Shown here in pieces: positions 44,513 to 53,202 of a DNA stretch of 64,000 nucleotides. Numbering within the stretch: the stretch's first letter is position 1; each line of letters starts with the position of its first letter. The position numbers and the translations under genes are program-made. This stretch comes from Methylobacterium nonmethylotrophicum (lineage in GTDB: Bacteria > Pseudomonadota > Alphaproteobacteria > Rhizobiales > Beijerinckiaceae): positions 62,001-126,000 of the forward strand of contig NZ_SRLB01000004.1 in assembly GCF_004745635.1 (NCBI RefSeq), written 5' to 3'. The notes under the pieces were generated by a model. That model saw nothing but the letters and a program-made list of their open reading frames with translations, did not search any database and was not told the DNA's origin.

Positions 44513-44833
44513 ATCACGCGATCACCGCCTCGCGGGTCCCAACGCCGAGCGGGACGGTGCCCGCGATGCATCCGGGGGACCGGACCGGCCGGGGCACCGG
44601 GACCTGTACCGGACGCAGGCCGGCGGAGTCGCACGCATGCAGGCACGAGGCGTCAGGCAACCGAGGTCGCCGCGTCGCAAACGGGGCGCGCCCGTGCCCT
44701 CCTCAGGCGGCCGTCACTTGCGGGGACGCGCCGGCCGGCTCGATGTCTCGCGCGTCCGGGACGTCGTGACACCGCGCCCCGGGACATGATCCTCGCGGGC
44801 GCGAGCCGCGCGTCTCGCTTGACCTCTGAAACC

Positions 44834-44850
44834 AGAACCGAGATAGTTCT
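44834..44850. promoter_or_regulatory. Inverted repeat at the start of the Rrf2-type gene
   Basis: AGAAC-CGAGATA-GTTCT, ending three bases before the ATG at 44854. Its position suggests an autoregulatory operator. It leaves no room for a ribosome binding site, so the mRNA may be leaderless. Confidence 0.5.
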
Positions 44851-44853
44851 GTT

Positions 44854-45321
44854 ATGGCAGCAAACAGCCTCCTTGCGAGCGCCGTCCAGGCTCTCTGCGT
44901 CGTCGCCTGGCGGGGTGCCGAGGGTGCGAACGCGGAACTGCTCGCGAGGAGCCTCGACACGAACCCGGTGGTCGTCCGTCGCATCCTGAAGACCCTGGAG
45001 CGCAGCGGCCTCGTTCGCCTGCGGCCGGGGCGGCATGGCGGCGTCGAGCTCTCGCGCTCCCCGGCGGAGATCTCGCTGGAGGAGATCTACCGCGCCGTCG
45101 AGCCCAACGGGGCGCTGTTCGCCTTGCGCGAGCGCGGCAACCCGCGCTGTCCGGTGCAGCAGGCGATGGCCCGCGCGCTGCCGCCGCTGTTCCAGGCTGC
45201 CGACGAGGCGGTGGCGGAGGTGCTCCGGCGAACCTCTCTCGACATCCTGGCGGCACAGGTTCCGCCGCCCGGCCAGGCAGGATTCGCAGAGGCGGCCGCC
45301 GGTCCTGCGGTCAACACCTGA
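44854..45321 (+). CDS. Rrf2-family transcriptional regulator (without the Fe-S cysteines)
   Basis: 155 residues. Winged helix: residues about 5-70, with SAVQALCVVAWRGAEGANAELLARSLDTNPVVVRRILKTLERSGLVRLRPGRHGGVELSRSPAEISLEEIYRAVE, a close match in layout to Rrf2/IscR/NsrR proteins. The three-Cys Fe-S ligand set of IscR/NsrR is missing; only one Cys (NPRCPVQQAM) remains in that region, so it belongs to the YwgB/cysteine-free or thiol-sensing branch. The next gene, on the same strand, is a multidrug-type exporter with its own palindrome, so this regulator probably controls efflux. Confidence 0.85.
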   Translation: MAANSLLASAVQALCVVAWRGAEGANAELLARSLDTNPVVVRRILKTLERSGLVRLRPGRHGGVELSRSPAEISLEEIYRAVEPNGALFALRERGNPRCPVQQAMARALPPLFQAADEAVAEVLRRTSLDILAAQVPPPGQAGFAEAAAGPAVNT

Positions 45322-45406
45322 GGCGAAACGAGACGCCAAGCGGACGAAGCGCGGGCCCGCCCGCGCAGGTCAGCTTTGGAAACCGGACTGCCGCGCAGAA
45401 AACAAA

Positions 45407-45422
45407 ACGTACCCAGTTACGT
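45407..45422. promoter_or_regulatory. Palindromic operator candidate before the DHA2 exporter
   Basis: ACGTA-CCCAGT-TACGT, 14 bases before the GTG start and overlapping the AT-richer promoter region (AAAACAAAACGTA). It differs from the palindrome before the Rrf2-type gene, so either the regulator tolerates both or another protein binds here. Confidence 0.45.
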
Positions 45423-45436
45423 ATCGGAGGTGTGAC

Positions 45437-46897
45437 GTGACCGCCCACCCACTCGTTCCGCCGCCCACCCGGGATCCGTTGGCGCCCGGGCACGCCGCGG
45501 CCCAAGGCGCGGCCTCTCCCCCGGCGCGGCCGATCCGGCCCGACCAGGTGCTGGCCATCGTCTGCGTCGGCATCGTGCTGGCCAACCTCGACCTGTTCAT
45601 CGTCAACGTCGCGCTTCCCGATATCGCGCGGGACTTCACGGGTGCCGACCTCGCGGGCCTGTCCTGGATCCTGAACGGCTACGCCATCGTCTACGCCGCG
45701 CTCCTGGTCTTCTTCGGCCGCCTCGCCGAGCGGCACCGCCGCGACCTGAGCTTCCTCCTCGGCGTGGCCCTGTTCACGCTCGCCTCGGCCGCCTGCGCGG
45801 CGGCGACGAGCGTCGCGATGCTGGTCGCGTTCCGGGTGGTCCAGGCGGCCGGCGCGGCCCTGATGACGCCGACCTCGCTCGGCCTGCTCCTCGCGGCCTT
45901 CCCACCCGAGCGGCGCGGCCACGCGGTCCGCACCTGGACGGCGATCGGCGGGTTCGCGGCGGCGCTCGGCCCCGTCGTCGGCGGCTTCCTCGTGGCCTGG
46001 AGCTGGCGCTGGATCTTCCTCGTCAACGTGCCGATCGGCGTCGTGGCCCTCGTCGTCGGCCTGCGCCACCTGCCCCCGGTGCCGGGGCATGCGGCGCGCC
46101 GGCCCGACGCCTGGGGGGCCGCCCTCGTGACGCTCGGCATCGGGGTCCTGACCTACGGCATCATGAAGACGCCGGAGTGGGGCTGGGCGTCCTGGCCGAC
46201 GGCGCTCACCCTCGGAGGGGCGCTCCTGCTCCTCGCGCTCTTCGTCGCCGATTGCCTGCGCTCCGAGAACCCGTTCATCGACCCCGCGCTCCTGCGCATC
46301 CGGCCGTTCACCGGGGCGGTCCTGGTCCTGGCGCCCTACTCGGTCGCCTTCGGGGCCATGCTCCTGTCGATCGCGCTGTGGCTGCAGGACGGCTGGGGCT
46401 GGTCCGGCCTCAAGGCGGGCCTCGCCATCGCGCCGGGCCCGTTCCTGGTGCCGGTCACCTCGCTCCTCCTCGCCGGGCGCCTCATCGCGCGCATCGGTCC
46501 CGCTTCCGTCGTCGCGCTCGGCGTCGCGCTGTTCGCGGCGGGCATGGCGTGGTGGGCAATGGTGCCGGGGCTCGAGCCGAGCATGCCGGTCGCCGTGACC
46601 GGCATGGTGCTCTCGGGCATCGGCGTGGGGCTCACCTTCCCGACGGTGATGGGCGCCGGGACCGCGGCCTTGCCGGCCTCCGCCTTCGCCACCGGGTCGG
46701 GCGTCCTCAACATGATCAGGCAGACGGCCCTCGCGCTCGGCGTCGCCATCTTCGTGGCCGTCATCGGCGCGCCGGACACGGCACTCGGCCGGCTCGCCGC
46801 CTACGAGCGCGCCTGGTGGCTGACGGCGGCGATCACGCTCGTGGCCCTGCTCCCGCTTCCCCTTCTCAGGACGAGGTCCTCCGGGCGGGCCGGGTGA
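45437..46897 (+). CDS. DHA2-family multidrug exporter (EmrB/QacA type, MFS)
   Basis: 486 residues from a GTG with CGGAGG six bases upstream. About 14 hydrophobic helices. Family marks: NLDLFIVNVALPDIARDF in helix 1 (motif D1), LFFGRLAERHRRDLSFLLG (motif A), AFRVVQAAGAALMTPTSLGLLLAAFPPERRG (motifs B and C region), and GPVVGGFLVAWSWRWIFLVNVPIG. Proton-driven efflux of drugs or toxic metabolites across the inner membrane. The Rrf2-type regulator gene lies 115 bases upstream, so the two probably form a regulated pair. Confidence 0.9.
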   Translation: MTAHPLVPPPTRDPLAPGHAAAQGAASPPARPIRPDQVLAIVCVGIVLANLDLFIVNVALPDIARDFTGADLAGLSWILNGYAIVYAALLVFFGRLAERHRRDLSFLLGVALFTLASAACAAATSVAMLVAFRVVQAAGAALMTPTSLGLLLAAFPPERRGHAVRTWTAIGGFAAALGPVVGGFLVAWSWRWIFLVNVPIGVVALVVGLRHLPPVPGHAARRPDAWGAALVTLGIGVLTYGIMKTPEWGWASWPTALTLGGALLLLALFVADCLRSENPFIDPALLRIRPFTGAVLVLAPYSVAFGAMLLSIALWLQDGWGWSGLKAGLAIAPGPFLVPVTSLLLAGRLIARIGPASVVALGVALFAAGMAWWAMVPGLEPSMPVAVTGMVLSGIGVGLTFPTVMGAGTAALPASAFATGSGVLNMIRQTALALGVAIFVAVIGAPDTALGRLAAYERAWWLTAAITLVALLPLPLLRTRSSGRAG

Positions 46898-47083
46898 GCC
46901 GGAGCGGTTCGGCATGACGCGGCCGCGCCTTGCGGTCGCGTCCACGGCACGTCTCTCCTGTCGTCGGTGCCGATTTCGAGCACAGGACTGCTCAAAGATG
47001 GGCCTTGTCCACGCCGGATGGTCATGGTCCTCTCCGGGCGGGAAGGCTGTGCCACGGATCGTGGCCTTGATGCGGGGCGTGCG

Positions 47084-48094
47084 ATGGATCTCGACCGGCT
47101 GAGCGGGAGCCGCAGGAGGGTACTGGCCGGGATCGGCGCCGCCGGGATCGCCGGCCTGATGGGCGGTCCGGCCCGGGCCGCCAAGGCGCGACCGGTCTCC
47201 GTCGCCCTGGTCGCGTCCGTGCCGATCGAGCAGCAATGGGTCAGCCGCATCCACCTCGCCCTGAAGGCCGCGGTCGCGCGGGGCGACATCGCCTACGTCT
47301 ATTCCGAGAACGTCGCCAACACCGATGCCGAGCGGGTGATCCGCGAATACGCCGAGGCCAAGAAGGACCTCGTCATCGCCGAGGCCTTCGGCCTGGAGCG
47401 GCCCGCGCGCAAGATCGCGACCGACTACAAGGGAACGGCCTTCCTGATGGGCTCGTCCTTCCCGGCGCAAGGGCCGAACTTCTCGGTCTTCGACAACTAC
47501 ATCCAGGACGCCTCGTACCTGACCGGCATCGTGGCCGGCAAGGCGACGAAGTCGAACGTCATCGGCATGGTCGGCGGCTACGCGATCCCGGAGGTCAACC
47601 GGCTGATGAACGCCTTCATGGCCGGGGCCAAGTCGGTCAACCCGGACGTCAGGTTCCTGGTCTCGTTCATCAACTCCTGGTACGACCCGCCCAAGGCCAA
47701 GGAGACGGCCTTCGCGATGATCGAGCGCAAGGCCGATGTGCTCTACGCCGAGCGCTTCGGCGTCTCCGATGCCGCCAAGGAGCGCGGCGTCAAGGCGATC
47801 GGCAACGTCATCGACACGGCAGGCCAGTATCCCGGCACGGTGATCGCGTCCGCGCTCTGGCACATGGAGCCGACCATCGACCGGGCGGTCGCCAAGGTGA
47901 TCGACGGGAGCTGGAGCGCGGAGGATTACGGTCCCTGGAGCGGCATGGCCAAGGGCGGCTGCTCCCTCGCCCCGCTCGACCCCGGCCTGGTGCCGCAGCC
48001 GGTGATCGACCAGGTGCGGGCGCGGGAGGCGGAGATCCGCTCGGGTGCCTTCAAGGTCGCCATCGACGATTCCGAACCGAAGCCGACCGCCTGA
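47084..48094 (+). CDS. BMP-family (PnrA-like) nucleoside/base-binding lipoprotein-like periplasmic protein
   Basis: 336 residues. The N-terminal export signal carries consecutive Arg residues (GSRRRVLAGIGAAGIAGLMGG) and ends near PARA-AKA, a twin-arginine look. Mature part: VALVASVPIEQQWVSRIHLAL, FSVFDNYIQDASYLTGIVAGKATKSNVIGMVGG and VLYAERFGVSDAAKERGVKAIG, the order seen in BMP (basic membrane protein) binding proteins that take up purine or pyrimidine nucleosides. The ATPase, two permeases and cytosine deaminase follow in the same direction, which supports a pyrimidine base or nucleoside as ligand. Confidence 0.88.
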   Translation: MDLDRLSGSRRRVLAGIGAAGIAGLMGGPARAAKARPVSVALVASVPIEQQWVSRIHLALKAAVARGDIAYVYSENVANTDAERVIREYAEAKKDLVIAEAFGLERPARKIATDYKGTAFLMGSSFPAQGPNFSVFDNYIQDASYLTGIVAGKATKSNVIGMVGGYAIPEVNRLMNAFMAGAKSVNPDVRFLVSFINSWYDPPKAKETAFAMIERKADVLYAERFGVSDAAKERGVKAIGNVIDTAGQYPGTVIASALWHMEPTIDRAVAKVIDGSWSAEDYGPWSGMAKGGCSLAPLDPGLVPQPVIDQVRAREAEIRSGAFKVAIDDSEPKPTA

Positions 48095-48095
48095 C

Positions 48096-49721
48096 GTGGC
48101 GGGAACGGCCGCCATCGACGGGGCCGTCGACGGCACCCGGGCGCCGCGCCCCGTCGCCCTCGAACTGCGCGGGATCACCAAGCGCTTCGGCCCGCTTCTC
48201 GCCAATGACGGCATCGATCTCACCCTGCATCGGGGCGAGATCCTGGCGATCCTCGGCGAGAACGGGGCCGGCAAGACCACCCTGATGAACATCCTGTTCG
48301 GCCACTACACCGCCGATGCCGGCACGGTGCGGGTGGCCGACGCGGCCGGTCGGCTCGTGCCGCTGCCGGCGGGGCGGCCGCGGGCGGCGCTCGCCGCCGG
48401 CATCGGCATGGTGCACCAGCACTTCACCCTGGCCGAGGCCCTGACCGGGCTCGACAACATCACGCTGGGCACCGAGCCGCTCTGGCGCCTGCGCCGCCGC
48501 ATTGCCGAGGCCCGCGACCGGCTCGCGGCGCTGATGGCGCGGGCGGGCCTGACCGTCGACCTCGCCGTGCCGGTCGGCACCCTCACGGTCGGGGAGCGTC
48601 AGCGGGTCGAGATCCTGAAGGCGCTCTACCGCGACGCGCAGGTGCTGATCCTCGACGAGCCGACCGCCGTGCTGACGCCGGCCGAGAGCGAGGGGCTGTT
48701 CTCGGTGCTGCGGGCGCTGGCCGCCCAGGGGCTGGCGATCGCCTTCATCTCGCACAAGCTCGGCGAGGTCGCGGCCGGCAGCGACCGGGTCGCCGTGCTG
48801 CGGGCCGGCCGCAAGGTCGCCGAGCGCGCCACCGCGGGGGCCGACCGGGCCGACCTCGCCGCCCTGATGGTCGGCCGCGCGGTGGCCCCGGTGCGCCGGA
48901 CCGCCCGCCCGCCGGGGCCGGAGGTGCTGGCGCTGGAGGGCGTGGCGGTGGCAGGGCCCGACCTGCGCAGCCGCCTCGACCGGGCCGACCTCGTGGTGCG
49001 GGCGGGCGAGATCGTCGGCGTCGCGGGCGTGGCCGGCAACGGCCAGGCGGCGCTGGCGCGCCTGCTCTTCGGCCTCGCCCGGCCCAGAGCCGGGACGGTG
49101 CGGCTGCAGGGCCGGGTCGTGACCCGGTTCGATCCGACCGAGGCGATCCGTGCCGGCATCGGCCGCATCCCGGAGGACCGTCACCGCGAGGGGGCGGTCG
49201 GCGCGATGAGCGTGGCCGAGAACGTGGCGATCGAGGAGATCCGCGGGCCCTTCCAGCGCCTCGGCTTCCTGCGGCGGCGTGCCATGGCGGCGCGGGCGCG
49301 AGGAGCGATCGAGGCCTACGGCATCCGCTGCCCCGGCCCCGACGCGCCGATCCGCCTCCTCTCCGGCGGCAACATGCAGAAGGTCATCATCGCCCGGGCG
49401 CTCGACGGCGCGCCAGCCCTGATCGTCGCCGCGCAGCCGACCCGCGGGCTCGACGTCGGGGCCGTCGCCGAGATCCACCGCCGCCTCCTCGAGGCCCGTG
49501 GGCGGGGTGCGGGCATCGTGCTGATCTCGGAGGACCTCGACGAGGTGTTCGCGCTGTCCGACCGCATCGCCGTGATGGCGCGCGCCCGCCTCTCGGCGGC
49601 CCTGCCGGCCGAGACCCTCGACCGGACCCGCCTCGGCCTGATGATGGCCGGCCAGGCGGCCGAGCACGGGGAGGCGCAGGAGCGTGGGCAAGACCACGCG
49701 CGCGCGAGGCAGCCCGCATGA
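48096..49721 (+). CDS. Tandem-domain ABC ATPase of a nucleoside/sugar-type importer
   Basis: 541 residues from a GTG two bases after the binding-protein stop. Two ATPase halves: the first has GENGAGKTTLM, Q-loop MVHQHFTLAEALTG, signature LTVGERQR and ILDEPTAVLTP; the second has a degenerate Walker A (GVAGNGQAALARLL), IPEDRHREGAVGAMSVAEN, LSGGNMQK and VAAQPTRGLDVG. This is the layout of RbsA/YufO-type ATPases, with the second half lacking the Walker Lys. It drives the two permeases encoded next. Confidence 0.9.
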   Translation: MAGTAAIDGAVDGTRAPRPVALELRGITKRFGPLLANDGIDLTLHRGEILAILGENGAGKTTLMNILFGHYTADAGTVRVADAAGRLVPLPAGRPRAALAAGIGMVHQHFTLAEALTGLDNITLGTEPLWRLRRRIAEARDRLAALMARAGLTVDLAVPVGTLTVGERQRVEILKALYRDAQVLILDEPTAVLTPAESEGLFSVLRALAAQGLAIAFISHKLGEVAAGSDRVAVLRAGRKVAERATAGADRADLAALMVGRAVAPVRRTARPPGPEVLALEGVAVAGPDLRSRLDRADLVVRAGEIVGVAGVAGNGQAALARLLFGLARPRAGTVRLQGRVVTRFDPTEAIRAGIGRIPEDRHREGAVGAMSVAENVAIEEIRGPFQRLGFLRRRAMAARARGAIEAYGIRCPGPDAPIRLLSGGNMQKVIIARALDGAPALIVAAQPTRGLDVGAVAEIHRRLLEARGRGAGIVLISEDLDEVFALSDRIAVMARARLSAALPAETLDRTRLGLMMAGQAAEHGEAQERGQDHARARQPA

Positions 49722-50791
49722 TCCGCCTGGAGCCCCGCGGCACCCCTTCCCGGAGCCTCGCGCTCGCGGTGCCCGCCTGCGCCGCCCTGGCGGCCTTAGG
49801 CCTCGCTGCCGTGCCGCTGATGCTGGCCGGCGCTCCCCTGGGGCGGGCCTATGCGGCGATGGCGGAGGGCGCGCTCGGCTCGCGCTTCGCCCTGTCGGAG
49901 GTGCTGACCCGCGCCACGCCCCTGATCCTCACCGGGCTCTCCGCGGCGATCGCGTTCCGGGCGCGGCTCTTCAACATCGGCGCCGAGGGGCAGCTCTATG
50001 GCGGGGCGCTCGCCGCCATCGCGGTCGGCGCGGGCGCGTTCGATTGGCCGGCGCCCCTCCTGCTGCCCCTGGTCCTCTTCGCGGGCGCGCTCGCGGGTGC
50101 CGCCATGATGATCGGGCCGGCGCTCGCCCGCGTGACGATCGGCGCCGACGAGGTGGTGACGACCCTGCTCCTCAACTTCGTGGTGCTGCTCCTGGTGCAG
50201 ATGATGATCGAGGGGCCGATGAAGGACCCGATGAGCATGGGCTGGCCGCAATCGGAGCCGCTCCTCGAGGCCGCGACCCTGCCCCGCCTCATGGAGAAGA
50301 CGCGGCTGCATGCCGGCCTGCTCATCGCGCTCGCGGCCGCCGTCCTGCTGCACGGCCTCATGGCCCGCACGGTGGCGGGCTTCGCCATCCGGGCGGTCGG
50401 CGAGTCGCCGCCCGCCGCGCGCTTCGCCGGGCTGCCGGTCGGCGGCACGCTGGTCGCCGTCGGGGCCCTGTCGGGGGCCCTCGCGGGGCTCGCCGGGGCC
50501 GGGGAGGTGGCGGGGGTGAAGGGCTTCCTCGCCGCCGACCTGTCGCCGGGCTACGGCTATGCGGGGATCGTCGTGGCGATGCTGGCGGGCCTCTCGCCGC
50601 TGGGCACGGTCGCGGCGGCCCTGTTCGTGGCCGCGGTCTTCGTCGGCGCGGATTCGATGAGCCGGGCGGTCAACGTCTCGAGCTACATCGCCAACCTGAT
50701 CGTGGCCCTGTCGCTGATCGCCGTGCTCGTCGCAGGTCTGCTGACCCGCTACCGGCTGCGGCGCGTCGGCAGGCCGGCGGCGGGAGCCTGA
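49718..50791 (+). CDS. Nucleoside-type ABC importer permease 1
   Basis: 357 residues, about ten hydrophobic segments. The family blocks LTRATPLILTGLSAAIAFRARLFNIGAEGQLYGGALAAI and GADEVVTTLLLNFVVLLLVQMMIEGPMKDP match YufP-type permeases of BMP-dependent transporters. The start overlaps the ATPase gene by four bases. Confidence 0.9.
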   Translation: MIRLEPRGTPSRSLALAVPACAALAALGLAAVPLMLAGAPLGRAYAAMAEGALGSRFALSEVLTRATPLILTGLSAAIAFRARLFNIGAEGQLYGGALAAIAVGAGAFDWPAPLLLPLVLFAGALAGAAMMIGPALARVTIGADEVVTTLLLNFVVLLLVQMMIEGPMKDPMSMGWPQSEPLLEAATLPRLMEKTRLHAGLLIALAAAVLLHGLMARTVAGFAIRAVGESPPAARFAGLPVGGTLVAVGALSGALAGLAGAGEVAGVKGFLAADLSPGYGYAGIVVAMLAGLSPLGTVAAALFVAAVFVGADSMSRAVNVSSYIANLIVALSLIAVLVAGLLTRYRLRRVGRPAAGA

Positions 50792-50795
50792 CGCG

Positions 50796-51740
50796 ATGCA
50801 GGCGAGCCTCGACCTGCTCATGACCGTCGCCTTCTGGGCCGCCGCCCTGCGGATCGCCACGCCGCTGATCTTCGGGGTCGCCGGCGCGGTTTTGTGCGAG
50901 CGCGCCGGCGTGCTCAACCTCGGCATCGAGGGCATCATGACCGCCGGCGCGATGACCGGCTGGCTCGCGGTCCATCTCGGGGCCGGGCTCTGGGGCGGCG
51001 TCCTCGTCGCGGCGCTCACCGGGGCGGGCCTCGGCCTGCTGCTCGCCGTGCTGACGGTGAAGCTCGGCCTGTCGCAGCACGTGAGCGGGCTCGCCGTGAC
51101 GCTGCTTGCCACGAGCGCCAGCTATTTCGGCTACCGCCTCGCCCTGCCGGCGGCCGCGAGCCCGCCCCGGATCGAGCCGTTCCGGCCGCTCGACCTGCCG
51201 GTCCTGTCCGACCTGCCGGTGATCGGGCCGATCCTGTTCCAGCAGACGGCCCTGACCCTCCTCGCCATCGCGGCGATCCTCGCGCTCGGCCTGTTCTTGG
51301 GCCGCACGCCCCTCGGGCTCGCGGTGCGGGCCGTCGGCGAGAACCCGGCCGCGGTCGAGGCGCAGGGCATCGACGTCCATGCCCTGCGCCTCGGCGCCGT
51401 GGTGGCCGGCTCCGCCCTGATGGCGCTCGGCGGCGCCTTCCTGACCCTGTCGGCGTTCAACGCCTTCTTCTTCGAGATGGTGGCCGGACGCGGCTGGATC
51501 TGCATCGCGCTCACGGTCTTCGCCGGCTGGCGCCCCATGAAGGCGCTGCTCGGGGCGGTGCTGTTCGGCGCCTTCGACGCCTTCCAGGTCCGCCTCCAGC
51601 AGGCCTTGGGCGGGCTCGTGCCGGGGCAGGTCTTCCTGATGCTGCCCTACCTTCTGTCGATCGCCGCCCTCCTGGTGGGGGCGCGCCACGCCTCCGCCCC
51701 GAAGGCGCTGATGCGTCCCTACATCCGCGGCGAGCGATAG
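50796..51740 (+). CDS. Nucleoside-type ABC importer permease 2
   Basis: 314 residues, about eight to nine helices. RIATPLIFGVAGAVLCERAGVLNLGIEGIMTAGAMTGW is the typical start of YufQ-type permeases; KLGLSQHVSGLAVTLLATSASYFGYR and AVGENPAAVEAQGIDVHALRLGAVV are further family blocks. It follows permease 1 after four bases and should pair with it in the membrane. Confidence 0.9.
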   Translation: MQASLDLLMTVAFWAAALRIATPLIFGVAGAVLCERAGVLNLGIEGIMTAGAMTGWLAVHLGAGLWGGVLVAALTGAGLGLLLAVLTVKLGLSQHVSGLAVTLLATSASYFGYRLALPAAASPPRIEPFRPLDLPVLSDLPVIGPILFQQTALTLLAIAAILALGLFLGRTPLGLAVRAVGENPAAVEAQGIDVHALRLGAVVAGSALMALGGAFLTLSAFNAFFFEMVAGRGWICIALTVFAGWRPMKALLGAVLFGAFDAFQVRLQQALGGLVPGQVFLMLPYLLSIAALLVGARHASAPKALMRPYIRGER

Positions 51741-51763
51741 GCGGCGGCCAAGGAGGATCCCGC

Positions 51764-53050
51764 GTGACCCCCGACCTCATCGTCCGCAACGCCACCCTGC
51801 CGGACGGCCGCACCGGCCGCGACATCGCGATCGCGAGCGGGCGCATCGTGGCGATCGAGGCGGCGCTCCCGGCGCAGGGCGTGGAGGAGATCGACGCGGC
51901 CGGCCGCCTCGTGAGCCCGCCCTTCGTCGATTGCCACTTCCACATGGACGCGACGCTCTCGCTCGGCCTGCCGCGGCTCAACCGCTCCGGCACGCTGCTC
52001 GAGGGCATCGCGCTCTGGGGCGAGCTGAAGCCGCTCCTGACGCAGGAGGCCGTGATCGAGCGGGCGTTGCGCTACTGCGACCTCGCGGTCTCCCAGGGGC
52101 TGCTCGCCGTGCGCAGCCACGTCGACGTCTGCGACGACCGGCTGCTCGCCGTCGACGCGCTGCTCGCCGTGAAGCGGCAGGTCGCGCCCTATCTCGACCT
52201 CCAGCTCGTGGCCTTCCCGCAGGACGGCTACCTGCGCGCGCCGAATGCCGCGGAGAACCTGATCCGGGCCCTCGACCGCGGCGTCGAGGTGGTCGGCGGC
52301 ATCCCGCATTTCGAGCGCACGATAGAGGACGGCGCGGAGTCCCTGCGGCGTCTCTGCCGGATCGCCGCCGAGCGGGGGCTGATGGTCGACATCCACTGCG
52401 ACGAGACCGACGACCCGCTCTCGCGCCATGTCGAGACGCTGACCGCCGAGACGGTCCGGCACGGGCTCCAGGGACGCGTGGCCGGCTCGCACCTGACCTC
52501 GATGCACTCGATGGACAACTACTACGTCTCGAAGCTCCTCGCCCTGATGGCCGAGGCGCGGCTGCAGGTGGTGGCCAATCCCCTCATCAACATCGTGCTG
52601 CAGGGCCGCCACGACACCTACCCGAAGCGGCGCGGCCTGACCCGGGTGCCCGAGCAGCGCGCCGCCGGCCTCACCGTCGCCTTCGGCCAGGATTGCTGCA
52701 TGGACCCCTGGTACAGCCTGGGCTCGGCCGACATGCTCGACGTCGCCCATATGGGCCTGCACGTGGCGCAGATGACGAGCCGGGAGGCGATGCAGGCCTG
52801 CTTCGAGGCGGTCACGACGCAGGCCGCCGCGATCATGGGGCTGGCGGATTACGGGCTCCATGTCGGCGCCTTCGGCGATCTCGTCGTGCTGCAGGCCCGC
52901 GACCCGATCGAGGCGATCCGGCTGCGACCGCCCCGGCTGCACGTGGTCCGCCGCGGCCGCGTGATCGCCAGCACGCCGCCGCGTGTCGCGCAGCTCGCGC
53001 TGCCGGGCCGGCCCGCGTCCCTGGACCCGGCGCACGGCGTCGGGCCGTGA
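51764..53050 (+). CDS. codA: Cytosine deaminase
   Basis: 428 residues from a GTG with AAGGAGG nearby (E. coli CodA has 427). Converts cytosine to uracil and ammonia. Metal and catalytic residues are in place: His-x-His in DCHFHMDATLSLGLPRL, His and Glu in MVDIHCDETDDPLSRHVETL, His in VAGSHLTSMHSMDNYY, and Asp in AFGQDCCMDPWYSLGSADML (E. coli: FGHDDVFDPWYPLG). NPLINIVLQGRHDTYPKRRGLTRVPE is nearly the CodA sequence. Last gene of the importer operon, so imported cytosine or a related base is salvaged at once. Related isoguanine or creatinine deaminases are less likely. Confidence 0.9.
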   Translation: MTPDLIVRNATLPDGRTGRDIAIASGRIVAIEAALPAQGVEEIDAAGRLVSPPFVDCHFHMDATLSLGLPRLNRSGTLLEGIALWGELKPLLTQEAVIERALRYCDLAVSQGLLAVRSHVDVCDDRLLAVDALLAVKRQVAPYLDLQLVAFPQDGYLRAPNAAENLIRALDRGVEVVGGIPHFERTIEDGAESLRRLCRIAAERGLMVDIHCDETDDPLSRHVETLTAETVRHGLQGRVAGSHLTSMHSMDNYYVSKLLALMAEARLQVVANPLINIVLQGRHDTYPKRRGLTRVPEQRAAGLTVAFGQDCCMDPWYSLGSADMLDVAHMGLHVAQMTSREAMQACFEAVTTQAAAIMGLADYGLHVGAFGDLVVLQARDPIEAIRLRPPRLHVVRRGRVIASTPPRVAQLALPGRPASLDPAHGVGP

Positions 53051-53202
53051 GACGCGGCCGGGTGCCGCCTCCCGCCCACACCCGACGCATTGATCCCGGA
53101 TCGTCCTCTCGACCGTGAGGCGGCGAAGGGGACCGTGCCCCCGGTTGTGTCCCCCGGAATGCCGCAGCTGAACGAGGGCGCGAGAGCGGGCGCAAGCGGT
53201 CG

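Larger units (their letters stand above)
44474..44853. other. Noncoding gap after the giant gene
   Basis: 380 bases with no convincing gene. It starts with a possible terminator hairpin (44483-44512) and ends with the operator/promoter of the Rrf2-type gene; nothing else is seen in between. Confidence 0.45.
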
